A stretch of 64,000 nucleotides of DNA from Verticillium longisporum (GCA_019188255.1 JAETXT010000010.1:2604001-2668000); one strand, 5' to 3'. Positions 1 through 12,728 are shown, numbered from the stretch's first letter. Translations and numbers: made by a program. The notes: generated by a model from the sequence alone, not told the origin.

Positions 1-494
1 AAGGCTACAAGGGTTGAGCTTCGTTTCTCGGGCATAAGACCCACGACATTGCCAATTGCCGGACTACCATTGGAACCTACCCCTCATCGCCCTGTTGCTC
101 TGGGGCTCCTCAACACAGTTCGTTGGTGGATTGGTGGGTGAGCATGTTTATGTTGTTGATCCGCATGCTTAGCAGACGAGATCGTGCGACGCCATGCATG
201 AGACCATTCCGAAAGCGCAGACGTGCCGAGAGTGCGCTGTTTTGCCTTGCCCTCTGTGACCCTGTCTCGCCCCTCGCTGTCGCGGTGGCACATCTCTTGT
301 GGCACATCTCGTCTGGCAAGCAACCATCCTTATCGCGCTCTGCCACACCACAAAGCAGTGTCTGAGATTAAACCTTCATCTCAGCGAGCTTCCAGATCAA
401 GCTACCCGCGTCAGCCGAGCCGAAGGCCCGAATCACACCCTAACTTTGACCCTAACCTTTGACCCTAACCCTTGGCCGGGCCATCGAAAGAAGA
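1..494. other. Window edge and upstream region of the cyclodeaminase gene
   Basis: I see no convincing coding sequence here; the short open frames lack family features and lie on both strands. The last 60 bases hold three CCCTAA motifs (438-443, 450-455, 463-468) separated by TTTGA-like spacers, ending about 26 bases before the start codon at 495. The region probably contains the promoter and 5' leader of that gene. Confidence 0.5.
438..468 (+). promoter_or_regulatory. Three telobox-like CCCTAA motifs in a probable 5' leader
   Basis: CCCTAA occurs three times at 12-13 base spacing, joined by CTTTGA-like spacers. The hexamer is the complement of the fungal telomere unit TTAGGG. The imperfect spacing and the gene just downstream argue for telobox-type binding sites or an old interstitial telomeric scar rather than a chromosome end. 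The function is inferred only. Confidence 0.35.
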
Positions 495-1607
495 ATGTTC
501 ACGGTTCTTTCCGACGCCGCTGTCAAGGCCCTCTTCGACGCCTTTACTGCCGAGGATGTGTCCTACATGTCCGCCGTCCTCCGGGAGGCCTTCCGGGCCT
601 ACTCCCGCGACAACGAGGCCGAACACCAGCCCCACCGCGCCGCCGTTACTCGGCCCAACGGCCAAACGTCCCTCTTCATGCCCGCCACCACCCCCAACGG
701 GCTCTCCGTCAAGATCGTCGGCGTACCCCCTCCCAGATCTGCTGACGCCGGTGCCAGCGGACCCCCGTCGGCCCTGCGCTGCGTGCTAACCATCTGTGAC
801 GCCGAGGGCCGTGGCGTCGGCGTCATCAATGCCGAGGCCTTTACCGCCTTTCGCACGTCCCTCGGCTCGATCCTGCTGTACCAGCGCCGACGAAGAACGG
901 CTCGCATCGTTGCCTTTGGCGCCGGCAAGCAGGCGCTCTGGCACCTGCGACTGGCGCTGCTGCTTCGCGGCGGCGACATTGAGAGCATCACCGTCGTCAA
1001 CCGATCGAAACGTCGCGCAGACGACATGATCACGCAGTTGAAGGGGATGGGCGGAGGGAGCCCGGACGCGGATCACGTTCAATTCACCGTCATGGAAGCG
1101 GATCCCGAGGCGACGGCAGAAACGCCTGGACTGCAGGACGCGGTCGTTGGTGCCGACGTTATATTTTGTACGACGCCGTCCAGGGTCGAGCTGTTCCCTG
1201 CCGAGTGGCTCACTTCCGAAGAGGGCCGAGCGAAGAAGCGCTACATTGCGGCCATTGGATCGTACAAGCTCGACATGAAGGAAATCCCGCCTGCGTTTCT
1301 GCGGGCCATGACGGAGACGGATCTGGGTGGGTTGCTGGTCGTTGATAGTCGCGAGGCTTGCTATCTTGAGGCAGGCGAAATTGTCGAGGCAGAGGTACCA
1401 GCTGAGAGGATCATGGAGATAGGCCAGATTGTGCATGCCCAGGAAGCAGGCGACCAGCGTGTAGCGGAGACGCTTTCACAGAAGCTGGAGGACGGACTGG
1501 TCGTCTACAAGAGCGTTGGCGTTGGCATCATGGATCTCGCTTTGGGCAAGGCCCTGCTCGAGCTGGCTGGGAAGCACGACGTAGGAGTCGAGGTCCCAGA
1601 CTTCTAG
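495..1607 (+). CDS. Ornithine cyclodeaminase / mu-crystallin family protein
   Basis: Single-exon gene of 370 residues. The family are NAD(P)-dependent enzymes acting on amino acids or imines, such as ornithine to proline with ammonia release, or ketimine reduction. A Rossmann nucleotide-binding motif (FGAGKQALWHL, about residues 140-151) follows the N-terminal substrate-binding half, and a second conserved stretch (FCTTPSRVELF) is typical of the family. The ATG at 495 was chosen over an in-frame ATG at 459 because the upstream one lies in the CCCTAA repeat leader, and 495 starts at the usual family N-terminus with a purine at -3. The length is slightly above the bacterial norm (about 330). 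The next gene is convergent, 170 bases away. The substrate is not predictable; no biosynthetic partner is adjacent. Confidence 0.88.
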   Translation: MFTVLSDAAVKALFDAFTAEDVSYMSAVLREAFRAYSRDNEAEHQPHRAAVTRPNGQTSLFMPATTPNGLSVKIVGVPPPRSADAGASGPPSALRCVLTICDAEGRGVGVINAEAFTAFRTSLGSILLYQRRRRTARIVAFGAGKQALWHLRLALLLRGGDIESITVVNRSKRRADDMITQLKGMGGGSPDADHVQFTVMEADPEATAETPGLQDAVVGADVIFCTTPSRVELFPAEWLTSEEGRAKKRYIAAIGSYKLDMKEIPPAFLRAMTETDLGGLLVVDSREACYLEAGEIVEAEVPAERIMEIGQIVHAQEAGDQRVAETLSQKLEDGLVVYKSVGVGIMDLALGKALLELAGKHDVGVEVPDF

Positions 1608-1777
1608 GCCTTCACTAGACTGTAAAGCTTCCTTGGGACTTTCTCCTCACGAACGTACAACTTTCACGAATGATGAGACATGGCGACGCCAAAAAAAAAA
1701 TGTCTGCTCGAGCAGCATCTCGTTTTCTCCCGCGCATCAGACAGGCTGAGCGAATGAGCAATTTACTGGACTCTACT

Positions 1778-4544
1778 CTACTCATCGACATGCCCATACG
1801 GGCTGAACATGCTCTCGGCACCCAATTGCTCCGCCAGGTCTAGCATCTCCCGCGGTGACAGCCCAATCATGCAGTCCGCCATGAACATGTCCCACCCAGC
1901 CTCATCCGCCTCGTCGTGCGTCTGCGCCGCCTCCTGCTCATCATGCTCCACCGCTGCCGCCATGGGCTCCTTGGCACAACCCCCGACGTTTCCAGTCGGA
2001 CTCAACACGGCCGTCACCATCTCAAGCTGGCTCAGCTCGAGCTTCCTCAGCGGCGCGACTATGCTGCCCTTGGAGATCATCTTGTCGAGAACGCTGCGTA
2101 TGTTCTCGGTCCAGTTGTTGTCCTGGATGAGCGCCGGCGTGATGGCGCGGATGAGGTAGAGGATGAAGGCCGAGGAGAAGGCATCCTCGAGCTGGAAGGG
2201 GAGGAACGCCTCGAGGAGGTCCTCGTCGCCAATGACGCGCAGCGTGTGAAGCACCGTCTGGGCCGAGTCGACGCACGACTGCATCAGCGAGGCCACGGGC
2301 GGCGCGAGTGCTATGGCTTGCGAGTTGGGCGTGTCTTTTTGCTCAATGTGCATGTGCAGGGCGCACATGACGAGGGGTCGCGTCGTGAGGACGACGCACT
2401 GTTTTTTGCGTCAGCATACTTTTTCTTTTTCAACCAGCGCACAAGCAATGATCAGACAGGGAGAGAGGCATACATAATGGTAGGAGAGGATGAGACGGAG
2501 GGCGATGCGTGACGTCTTGCTAATGGTGCCCTGGAAATGTGTGTTGAGGTGGTGATTCAGGTCTTTCGACAGCTGAGCCAGGTCTCTCAGGATTGACTTC
2601 GTGTTCCTCACAAGCGAGCCGTCAAACTGCTTGCCGGCACCATAGACCGCTACATTTCATGCTCTCAGCAAAGTGTCCAACAGGCAGATTGTTCACGAGG
2701 CCTCGACTCACTAGTCAAAATGCGCGCCATGAGCCGCGAAAGCCGCACTTGCAGCCCCATGTTCAGCATGTCAATGGACGAGAACATCTCGGACGGCGAC
2801 CTGACGGTGATGTCCTCGTCGCGGATAGAGCTCGGCGCGCCGATCAGGGCCGAGAACTCCCTGTCGAGCTGGTAGACGACCCAGAAGACGACGTTGCACT
2901 GCTGCGAGTAGGCCTCGCCGACGACGTCTTCGGGCATGTGCCGGTGCATGCCCTCGATGATGCAGATGCGCAGCGCCTGGCCGATCTAGTACGGTGTCAG
3001 CCACGCCACCATTGTCTAAACGTCCATGGTGCAGAGACTCACGTGCTGAAACGCGGCAAGCCGCATGTCGACTGACTGCAAATACACAGCGGCGAGCGCC
3101 AGCGCCTGGATGCCCGATATCTGATCAGAGTCGAGCCCCGACAGGTCCGGCAGCATGCCCATGGCCCTGACAGCGTACTGATACCCGGCCGGGCCCTCGG
3201 GTGAGCTCTGGTTGACGATGAAAGCCTTGCCGTACGCCAGGACGAACAAGTACTGCGCAAACCAGCTCCTGCACGCCGAAGCCTTGACGACGGGGTTCTC
3301 GTAGAACTCGTGCAGGTTCCTCAGGAACGTCGGCTCGTCGATGATGTAGAAGACGAGGCCCAGGTAGAACTTGACAGTGTTGAAAAGAAACAGGGCGTAG
3401 TCGAGAGGCGGAAGGTTGGACACATCGGGTGTCTCGTCGAGGGCGACAGGTCGCCAGCGAAGCCGCAAGGCCTTGCCGTCGAGATGCCAGGGGTCCGGCG
3501 CCGATGTGCCCTCGGGTATGCGCTTCCCGATGAGGGCGAGCACGCGGCGACAGAGAGCCCAGGTGGATGAAGGGCCCATGTACCAATATCGGCCCTCGAC
3601 CTTGGCGAAGGTGTAGTCATTGTCAACGAGGGGATTCTGCCAAAAATTGTGGTTCACAGGATGAGTCGGCGACGAGGCGCGGGTGTGGTTGTCCTCGTCT
3701 TCGTGCTCGGGACGCTGGTCGTCATTGTGCTGTGGGTGCTGGTGGTAGAGAGTTTGCTGGCGTGCGGCCTGCCGCCGCTCGTCAGCATGCCTTGTGAACC
3801 TGTCGAGCTGCCGCCGGGGACTTGGGGGGCGATAGCTTGAGGATGCTGCAAATGTCAGACGGTGTTTGCTCTTCAATCATAAGACATCCCCGACATGTGC
3901 TCAGTTGCAATGCTGGAACGTACCATGGCGTTGAGGTGGTACGTAATGGTCAGTGTAAGATGTCCCACTAGGACTGTCACTCAAATGAGTTGAGATAGTC
4001 CTTGCTGCAGGGCTGGTCGTAGGAACTTGGCTCGGCGTCGGCAATTGGCCGTTTCTACTTTGCAAGTCTCGGAGGTAGCTGTCAAGAGAACCATAGTAAG
4101 TTCCAGTATCCATGGCATCAAGACGGGCGAGACTGGGGGTCAAAAAGAGCAAGAGGCCAGAAACGCGGATGAGTCCACCAAAACTCACCTCTCCGACACA
4201 GATACCCGTTTGGCTTCCGGTGCAAACTGGCAGACCTTTTTCGTGCGGGTACATCGGGCGCATGGTTCGGTGCCGGAGCACTTGACCTTCATCAATCGGC
4301 ATCGCTCGCAGCTGCAAATAATGGCATCATCAGTTCCACTCGTTGATCCGTGGGGTTATGGATCAATCATCACGGGTTGCGACGGATGGCCAGGATCCGT
4401 GTCATGAACTCAAGCCTTAAAACCAGAGTCTCCGACTCGATGTAGGACTCGAGGACAAGGCATGGTAACAATGGGAGAGAACCAAACTCACGCCTGTAAA
4501 ACCTTCTTAGTCACTTTATGCTGCTCCTGATGCAGGATTGGCAT
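1778..4544 (-). CDS. Zn2Cys6 transcription factor with fungal-specific regulatory domain
   Basis: Seven exons on the minus strand: 4544-4492, 4311-4189, 4132-3924, 3845-3043, 2985-2712, 2649-2474, 2398-1778. All junctions are GT-AG and phases agree, giving 752 residues. The zinc cluster spans exons 1-2 (C-x2-C-x6-C-x5-C-x2-C-x6-C, starting about residue 19), preceded by a basic KKVLQA segment. A Fungal_trans-type middle region follows, with typical phrases such as SYRPPSP, FLRNLHEFYENP and RPLVMCALHMHIEQ. It is expected to be a nuclear DNA-binding regulator; the target genes are unknown. The first exon is only 53 bases. The ATG at 4544 gives a short basic N-terminus; the frame stays open upstream through a poly-A tract, so a longer start is possible but unlikely. 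It converges with the cyclodeaminase gene. Confidence 0.88.
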
Positions 4545-7500
4545 TTTTGCTGGGCTCGGCTCGTGCCAGGCCTCGTTCCTTTTTTTTTTTTTTTTTTTTG
4601 CCCTGTCTTCGCTGCAGGGTCGGAGTTCGGGATGGGTGGCACGTTGTCGGAGGGCCGAATGGGGGAACCGCTTCCAGTGCAAAATGTGACAGGTCGGGGT
4701 GGGCTTCCGACTCTTTATTATGGTCGGTGTCGGTCTACGAGGGGTCTCGTTCGGGAGGCATGGAACCAAATGACAGATCCATTTGTCCATGGCGACAACG
4801 CCTTCTGAGTCTGACTCGGTCGCGCTCGGTCTACCCCGCATCCATCGTGATGTGTGCACCATGCGCTGGCTGCCGCGTGCGTCTTTCACTGGGGATGTTC
4901 GACCTGGTAACGCCTTTTCCCATTCCGAGCATCGGAGAGCTTATCTGTCGGAGGCTTGCGCCGAGCCTGTCGAGCTGGCCACCCTATCTAGGTAATGTAA
5001 GGTACCTACAGGTCAGGGTAGGGGGATCTGCTGCTGTAGCTCCATGAAGCAAGCCGGCAGTTCTTTTTTGCTTGACAGCTGACCCTTTGGCATGTCATAG
5101 AAATGCATCCATGACTGTTTTCTAGAACAATGCATGGTCCGCGTCGAGCACACCCCGACGAGCTACCCCGGCCGCTTTGCTCCTTGACTTAGATTACCCG
5201 CCATCATCGAGGTGCTGTTAGGTGACAAAATGTAAATCAGAATTCCCTGAATCCCCACCCCCACCCAAACTTTCCAGCCCTTCAGCTACTTCGGCGTAGT
5301 TTTAGTCTACAAGTACTCATTCAGATATTTCATCTGCCAAATTTCCTGCTGTCTTCGAACTGACTTTCTACATTTCCCCTTCTTCTTGCAAAGCTGTGGT
5401 CCCTATATGGCCTGACAATCCCGCCAGCAGCGTCGCTATTCGTGCACCCACGCCCCGAGGTCTCACCTGCTCAGGACCACGGCCTAGGAAAGGAGATCGC
5501 AATCGAACTGATGAACAAATGGCATCACGACAATGAAGTTGGCAGAATGGTTGTGAATTTAACATCACCTGCTGCAATATCCTCCAACGAATGAGCACGT
5601 CTGGCGGCCAAGACGTGGCCAATGATGACAATCTGGGGGCGCCTCTAATAGGACGACGTACGCCGAATCGCTGTGACACCATGACTTTGACCCAACTGCT
5701 CCGGAAATCTAGACGCACATTCACTGATGCTTGGCAGTATTGGAATAGGATCAAGTCTCCGAGGTTATAAGCAACAGGGTTACCTTGGTTTACGATACCG
5801 CAAAGTATTGGCGAGTCCGATGCAGGACGGCAGCTCTCGATACTACCAGCCGCGTATACTACATCTGAGCCATGGAACAAGGCATAGGAAGTCTGTCCTG
5901 TGGGACTTTCAAGAAACGATGTTATTCGCTTTTGCTCTGTACCGGAGACATGGCTATGTTCATCTTCATCAGATAGAACATCGTGCCGCGTCTTCTTCTT
6001 TTTTTTAGCTTGCCCTGGACCTTCAAGTTTCTCGATAATCGAGACAATCCTTTGAATGTGACTAGGAGGCCAATTAAGGCTGTTCCGTAACAGGTTCAGA
6101 TTGAGGCTTAGCTGTGAGGATAAACACCCAGGTGAGCTCAGATGCGACATGTCCGCCGAAGCGAGAAGTTGGCTGTTTACTACAAACTACCTCCTTAGAA
6201 CAATGGATCTTGTCCATACAATCTAGCCTCTTCCATGAAACGATTGCCTCCAAGAACTGGGGGGCACTCAATGTTGACCGACGGGAAGACTACTTACCTC
6301 ACGCGAACAGCTACACGTAGGGAGCACAGTGTTGCGAGTCGAGCCGCGTCGCGCATTCGAAGAAAGGTTTGCCAATTCAGTCATTCATATCAAAGGTGTT
6401 GGGCTGTTCATCCTGTCAGGGAAGCAGAGCCTCATTTCCCCATCACCAGAAACGTCAAGCTGCTTTCCAACGACTTCTCTCATGTATTTCGCCTCTGATG
6501 GCTGTACCTAGCATGGCCAGATGTTGAGGCCGATAATCGAGACCAAACGACGGCAAAGTGGTCTTAAATATATGCTGGGGATCCCTAGCCAACGGTAAAA
6601 ACAATCAAAACGGGGTCCGGGTCATGCGTCGGTTCTATTTCCAAGCAGTATTACAGTCCTTCCCGCGTAATTCGGTTTCTGGTTCCAAGCATCAGGTTAT
6701 CAGACGCTCGGTCAGCTGTGGGGTTTCAGAACGTGATGCATGGGAATGAATGTGAGGCCTTACATCTCAAGTCACCATGAGTGTCTGTTTATAGTGCGTA
6801 TATAGACACGCAAGACCCGAGAGACGCTGGATATATGGCTTTATATTGCAAGCGGATAAAAATTTCTGGCCTATGACGGTGGCGTCCTCACATTTAAATA
6901 TTCTCGAAAAATGCCGGGCCGAGTCATTGCAACTGTTGCAAAACTCGCGAATATCATCTTCGAGAAACTGAGAATAGAAATATTGCCTCTAATAGGTAGA
7001 TACCTAAGGTAGGTGAACTAAAGCAGCTGACTGGTGGCGACGCCAAATATCGAAGTCCAACTGTTTGATCGCCAAAGAACAGCGAGGCTAGCAACATTGC
7101 TTTCCGAGTAATTACCAATCCCACCGGGCGCATCTGGAGCTCCGGTTATATAAGTGAGTCGTCCAAGGAGGAAGTCATGCGTGCATGTAAGTTCGTATCA
7201 TCCTGAAAAGATCTCAGGTCGACATCGCTATGTTTGCCCGTAATCATTAAAGGGATGGCAACGTCAGCCTCCCCGAGAAAGCTTTTCCGAAAATATACGG
7301 TATATGTGACTCCAAGTCTCGAGGGTCTACGGAAAGGAGATAAGCTCGTATAAAGGCCGATAGCTCTGGCTTGATTGCGCAACCGATTCTCTACTAGTAC
7401 TGTCAGGAGACCCCTGCGGAGGCACGGCATAGGGGCTATTCAGGGGCTGAGGGCTACAAGAACGTATATATTAGGACGGCGAAGGGCCTTTCAACCTATT

Positions 7501-8242
7501 GAGGGCCAGAACTCGGATGTTATTAGACCCCCTACCTATTATCTTTTACCTGTGGATCACGAATAGAAGACCTCCTCACTCTGGTCCATCAAGCACTGAC
7601 AAGTATCGAATATCACGCCGATTTCAGGGGTTTGCTGCACCTGATAGATAGGTGGTCCTCACATAAGCTGTTATATTTCCCCCCTGCGAACATGCAATTC
7701 AAGCATGAAATCGCATGCGATGTTTTGAGTTAAGTAAATAGGTCCGATAGTTCGGCGTTCAGGCCGTAAAAGATGTTTGCGACTAGAAGCACTCTGCAGC
7801 TGCCGCAGACATCAACTCGCGATCAGACAACTTGGGCTAGATTGGAGCCCAGACCCAAGTCTTTGGCTTGAAAATCAAACATGAGGTTATTCATATGATG
7901 CGATTTAAATTGGCTTTGTGGGTTGTACTTGGATACGCGGACAAGAGCCATGTCTCTTGAAGTATACAGAACAACAGAGGGCTGTCGGCCCCCACCTGAT
8001 GGCTAGTTCTGGCCAAACACAATTGCCAGCCGAGTATTTAATCTGCAAGAAGCGTTACGGTTGTATCTTCATCCTCGCCTTCAAGTTGGGTGGTCAATCA
8101 GAGTTCCGTCTCCTGGAGTTGTGGGATAAATTAAGAGAGAAGAAGAGCGAAGAAACTTGTCTTTGTGAATGTATTTACGGATTAATGCTCCTCATAGCGC
8201 GCTGGCTCAAGCCTTTGACGATAAGGTCGCCTTGTCGGCTGT
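4545..8242. other. Gene-poor, AT-richer 3.7 kb stretch
   Basis: No gene could be assembled here. There is a T tract near 4580-4599 and several AT-rich segments (about 6750-7000, 7640-7930), with short open frames in all directions. The longest, on the minus strand at 5368-6150 (260 codons), begins with a hydrophobic/leucine-rich segment and a lysine run but matches no family I recognise and has no coherent upstream exon. The composition differs from the GC-rich gene blocks on both sides, and an old decayed element is possible. I found no terminal repeats or target duplications. Confidence 0.4.
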
Positions 8243-9092
8243 TCACCTCTGATCCTGAAACTCCAATCGTCGCTTGACCTCTCCAACAGCCTCCCTGAAG
8301 AGCAGCATGGCATAGAGGTTGTGCAGAGGGGCCATGAAGTCAGGCATTGGGAGCTTGCCACCGTTCGGGTTGCAGCTGACGTGTGCGTATCTGACACGGG
8401 CTCTTTCAGGGTGTCCCTTGGTTCTGAGGATACTGAACTGATGGGTGCCGCAGAAGTTCCCCTGACTTGAGCCGAACACGAAGTCAACACTGCTCTCCGA
8501 CTCCACTGGATGGGTGGACATATCCCCTGGGCGGAGGATTTGACTATCACTTATCTGGAAGGCGCCGAAGAGGATTGTGGTCACGGGCGGCAGCTCGTCA
8601 CCGGCTAGTTGGTTGACATGCCACACCGGCGATATGGAGGCGTTTCTCTTGAGATCTGAGGCTTATCAGCAGTGTTGATGTGATGACCGCTCCAGGGTTA
8701 GGGTGTCGGGGAGACTAACTGGGATAGTTCAAAAGGTCGAGCTTGGCAATCTTTAGGACGGCCCGCTCAGGGGCAAAGACCTTTCCGCCAAAGAAACCCC
8801 GGACGAAAGCCGCAAGAAAAACTTGATCGGTCAGATCTCTGGCATGTTCCGGGATCGACACGTCCATGTGACGACAGTCATGTAGCGCCGGATGACCATC
8901 TGGGTTGACATGCTGGGTCACGGTAACGGATTGTAGGAAGGACGCGGGATTAATGTCGACTTCTGTGATGCTCCGTCGCGGGGCGGCAGATATTCTCGTG
9001 TAGACTTGTAAGATATGTTTGACTGTGATGATGGTAGAGAAAGCTATCGCTGCCGCCGCAGCGAATTTTATAGGGGCGACCTGAGTGCCCAT
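8243..9092 (-). CDS. Membrane-anchored protein of unknown function
   Basis: Two exons on the minus strand (9092-8720 and 8655-8243) joined by a GT-AG intron of 64 bases with a GCTGAT-type branch region; the phases fit, giving 261 residues. An N-terminal hydrophobic segment (about residues 8-28, rich in Ala and Ile) suggests a signal anchor. The rest is a soluble domain with a conserved-looking core (HPALHDCRHMDV, FLAAFVRGFFGG) and a C-terminal part containing GTHQFSILRTKGHPE. I do not recognise the family. A lipid-handling or START-like fold would be a guess and is not claimed. It is transcribed away from the second Zn2Cys6 regulator, with 1.5 kb between the two starts. Confidence 0.7.
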
Positions 9093-10589
9093 GGATAGAA
9101 CTGGTGCTATTACTGGTGGGGCGATGTTCCTTCGAGGACCTGACAGTACGATGTATCGTGGATTGGACTGCCATGATATTTATGCAGTGTTTACACCCTG
9201 TCATTTCTCGCTTCACGATGGATGCCGAGTTCTGTCACTTGAGCATAAGAGCAGAGCTTGGCCAGTTCATCGTTCCGGATTTGCCCGCCGAATCAGCCAC
9301 AGTCGCCATAAGAAGACACTTGGCAGTGCTTTTGGCGATGGCAATAGGCAGCGCAGGAAGAAAAGAGTCATCGTCGTGCGTATTCGAGTAAGCGGGCATT
9401 GAGTGACATTTCGCAAGGGTCCGACAAATCCTCTTGTAGACCCCATGTTGGATAGGTCAGGAGACTGAAGGACACATACGCCAGTCGTTCACCGGACAGA
9501 CTCGGGTCCCACCTGATGCTGATTGAGTACCGTACCTCATGACAGAGAGATCTGACAACGAGCCTGATTGCGCCCTACTGATAGGATATGATATCATAGG
9601 GCTCGTAAGGTAGTGAGATCAGACGACTGAATGGGGGAATCCTAAGGCTGGGGGCGCGCTTGATGCTGTGCAGCGGCCGGGCTGGTAGTTGGGAGGAGAG
9701 GGAGGGGGACTGGCTGAAGGTGCTTGAATCGTGCCGATTGCCTGGGCGGGCAGTCGCCGTTTGAGAAAGCGGTCGAGTTGCCGGAGCTAGGACGAATTGA
9801 AAAGGCCATTCGTGACACTAAACAGTCGTGATTCAGCGAGGGTTCGCAGTGATTGCCAAGTGAGGTCTAGCTACCATGGCGCTGGGTACGTCGACAAAGG
9901 CACAGGGAGAGGGCTAAGACACTGGAGTTGGCCTCAGGGAGCAGGAATTGGGGAACAGGAATCAGGGAGCAGGAAAGCAAATGGCAGGCCCGTAATTCTG
10001 GATGCCGGTCATACCTGGCGTCCGAGCGCGGTAGAAGCCGCCACCCTTCCCACTGGGTCAAGAGCGATCGACAAAGCTCCTTCTCCGACTGTCCATTGCC
10101 CCACTATCCTCGACTCAATCCTGCCCGACTAAGCAGACCAAGCATCAGGCGAAGAAGGACCCAAGGGCCCAAAGACCCACAATGCCACTGACCAGGCAGG
10201 TTCGTTCGCTCGCGGCCCTGCACCTCCGCAGGCGTCCGTGTCGCGCAACTTCCACCCTCTCGAACACCAGCACCCGCCTGCACCAGCATCCATCAGCACC
10301 AGCAGCTCCTCCACACCATCTTCCCCAGTGCGTTCCTCCCGGGACGGCTGGCTACCGGACGACCTGCATATCAACCCTGGATCTTCAACGACAACTCTGC
10401 GATCGGCACTTCTTTTCCTCGCGTACCGTAGGCCGTCAATCACTTCTCATATTTCTTCGGGCTTGGGCACCAACCAGCACTCGCAGGCTTGGGCTTCCGT
10501 GCCGGATGGAACGTCCAGTCACCAACCGCCTCATGTCATGACATTGGTCCCCACGCTGACCCCCTCTCCCGCCATTCCATCCATCCATC
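9093..10589. other. Intergenic region between divergent genes
   Basis: This is the shared upstream region of the membrane-anchored protein (minus) and the second Zn2Cys6 factor (plus). A short purine-rich reiteration of a GGGARCAGGAAT-like unit lies at about 9937-9976. Small open frames at 9085-9402 and 9797-10132 lack recognisable domains. C/T-rich sequence just before 10590 fits a fungal core promoter. Confidence 0.4.
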
Positions 10590-12594
10590 ATGAGTTTGCC
10601 CGTCAAGCATGAGTCTCCCGACTCTGGACGCTCTTTTGATCGCGAAAAGCCCGTCCTGAAACGCCGCCGGATCACCAAGGCCTGCGACTTCTGCCATCGG
10701 CGAGGTCGCAAATGCAAGCTGCCCTCCACCACGAGTCCGGACTCGGCCACCACCGTGACGTGCCTGACATGCATCGAACATGGCGCCACTTGCACCTGGG
10801 ACCGGGTTGCTGCCAAGCGAGGTGTCAAGTCCAAGGGCCCTGAAGTCGCGAGGAAGGCTTCCAGCGTCGCCGACGACACTTGGACGTACGATGTGGCGAG
10901 GCACGGAGAACGAGGGCTCATCGAGGCACTGCTGCGCGTCTTTTTTGATACCGTGTATCCCATGTGAGTTTTGGTTCTCATCTGACGACGTCAAACCTCA
11001 AACTTCAGGGCATGCTGACAAAGGGCCCCAAAGCTTTCCTTTCTTCGCTGAATCGGTTCTTGTCGATGAGTGGGAGCGGACGAGCCTCTCGTCGAGTCGT
11101 CCTGCGTTTGCGCGGCTCATGGCCATCTGCGCTCTCAGTTCGTGTCATGTTCGCGATGGGGCCGTCTTCAGTCTGCGCATCGCCCCTACCGTCCCTGCGA
11201 AACACCAGCAGTCGTACCTCGAAGATGCGAGGAGGGCCATCCCGAGCGACATTTCAGCCGCCGACAGCTTCCAGTATCTGCAGACCCTCGGCACCCTGTC
11301 GTTGGCCGCCATCCAGCTCGGAGACGCTCCTCTTCTCCACGAGACCCTTGGCCTCTATCACACGGTCATGGCCCAGCACAACTTCCAGAACGAGTCACGC
11401 TGGCCCTCGAGCATTGACCCAGTCGAGGTGCACGTACGCCGGCAGTTCTTCTGGTCCATGTACCGCCTCGAGGTGCATTCAGCCCTCATAATGGGTCACT
11501 CCATCCGTTGTCCGGAAATGCAGGCGGCCGTCGCATATCCGGCTGTCTCGGACGCGCTTGTGGACCCCATCGCTGCCGCCGCCGCTTCTAGGGGCGGCTT
11601 CCCTCAGGTGGATGGCTCATCGGGTGGAACTACATCACGGACCTCTACCGCGTGCTCGAGCATGTGATCGTGCGGTTTCGCTCGCGCAAGACCACGCCTG
11701 CCGATCGAGGCCATATTTACGCCGGATACGGCTTCACTCACATGCCACCCCCGATCGACGATATCCTGTCCGAGGTCTTGACGCAGAGAGACGGCCTGCC
11801 GATCTATCTTGCAAGGGCCCAACCGCCGTCGCCCAACATCGAATCGAATCTGTGCGGGTTTCAAGTGGCCAACATTGCTTGCACCATTCAGGTACGCGAA
11901 CTACAATCTACTCGAGCACGACTGTACTAACGACAACAGCTGGTGAGAATGACATCATTCTCCTGCCAAGACGTCACATTTCGAGATGCCTGTCATACAG
12001 CTACCCAGTTGATTGAGGAGATGTCACTGACGCCCGTCGATTATCTTCGAGCCATCGGGTCCCCTATGGTATGAATACGCACAACTTTGCCTCGAGACTA
12101 GCTAACATGATTTCAAGTTGCAAGAGCTCGCCGGTGTGGGCCAGATGCTCACGAGCTTTATCGGCCGTCAACTTCATCCTAACGAATACCGTCACCTCAG
12201 AGAAGTTATGTAAGAAATTCACCGGTTTCCTGTCAGCCGCCCTTCATCATGCTGACGATGGCCCAGTCGGTCAATGGCCATCTTCCTTGAGAACCTAGGT
12301 CCCTCGCTACCTCTGGCTGTTGAGGCTGGCCAGAAGCTCCTGCAGCACATTGGTCGGATCGACGAGTACCTCGAGCGAACGCAACCGCAGGATACGTCCA
12401 TTTTGAACGAGCCAGAGCTCACACATGCAGCGCATGAACCCCGAGCTGAAATTCCCATTCAGCACTTCGTCGTACCGCACAACTTCACCATTCCCATGGA
12501 GTATCTCGATCATATTCCCTGGCCCAGTCCTTTCAGCGCCCTGCCAACAGAGACGGAGTGGACCGGCAACTTCAGTGTGTACAGCGCCACCTAA
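10590..12594 (+). CDS. Zn2Cys6 transcription factor (frame break in exon 2)
   Basis: Five exons: 10590-10963, 11034-11891, 11940-12068, 12118-12209, 12267-12594; about 593 residues. The zinc cluster (ACDFCHRRGRKC ... CLTCIEHGATC) has an unusually long loop of 15 residues between Cys3 and Cys4. The middle region carries the fungal regulatory-domain pattern (VYPIFPFFAES at the first junction, then FQYLQTLGTLSLAAIQ and RRQFFWSMYRLEVHSAL). Exon 2 changes frame between about 11592 and 11620: sequence ending GGFPQVDG must join LIGWNYITDLYRVLEHV in the next frame. Summed exon lengths fall exactly one base short of a full frame, so one missing base (for example in GG at 11614) explains it. It is probably a sequencing or assembly gap, although a real loss-of-function allele is possible. 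It lies tail-to-tail with the 2OG oxygenase, which it might regulate (inference). Confidence 0.82.
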
Positions 12595-12728
12595 GAAATG
12601 TCCTAGACGACCTTTTGTGGTCGTTATCAACTGCAGCAAAGTGATCTGGCGAGAGGGGCTTCTCAATCCCAGCAAGCATACAATCACCAGCTTGGACTTG
12701 TGTCATTCCAACCAGGACACCGACAGGA

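Noticed and set aside
438..468. Chromosome end or subtelomere suggested by CCCTAA motifs
   Set aside because: Only three units with unequal spacers, directly in front of a conserved gene; no array.
5368..6150. 260-codon minus-strand open frame in the gene-poor stretch
   Set aside because: No family match, no upstream exon with splice signals; kept only as a comment in the regional entry.
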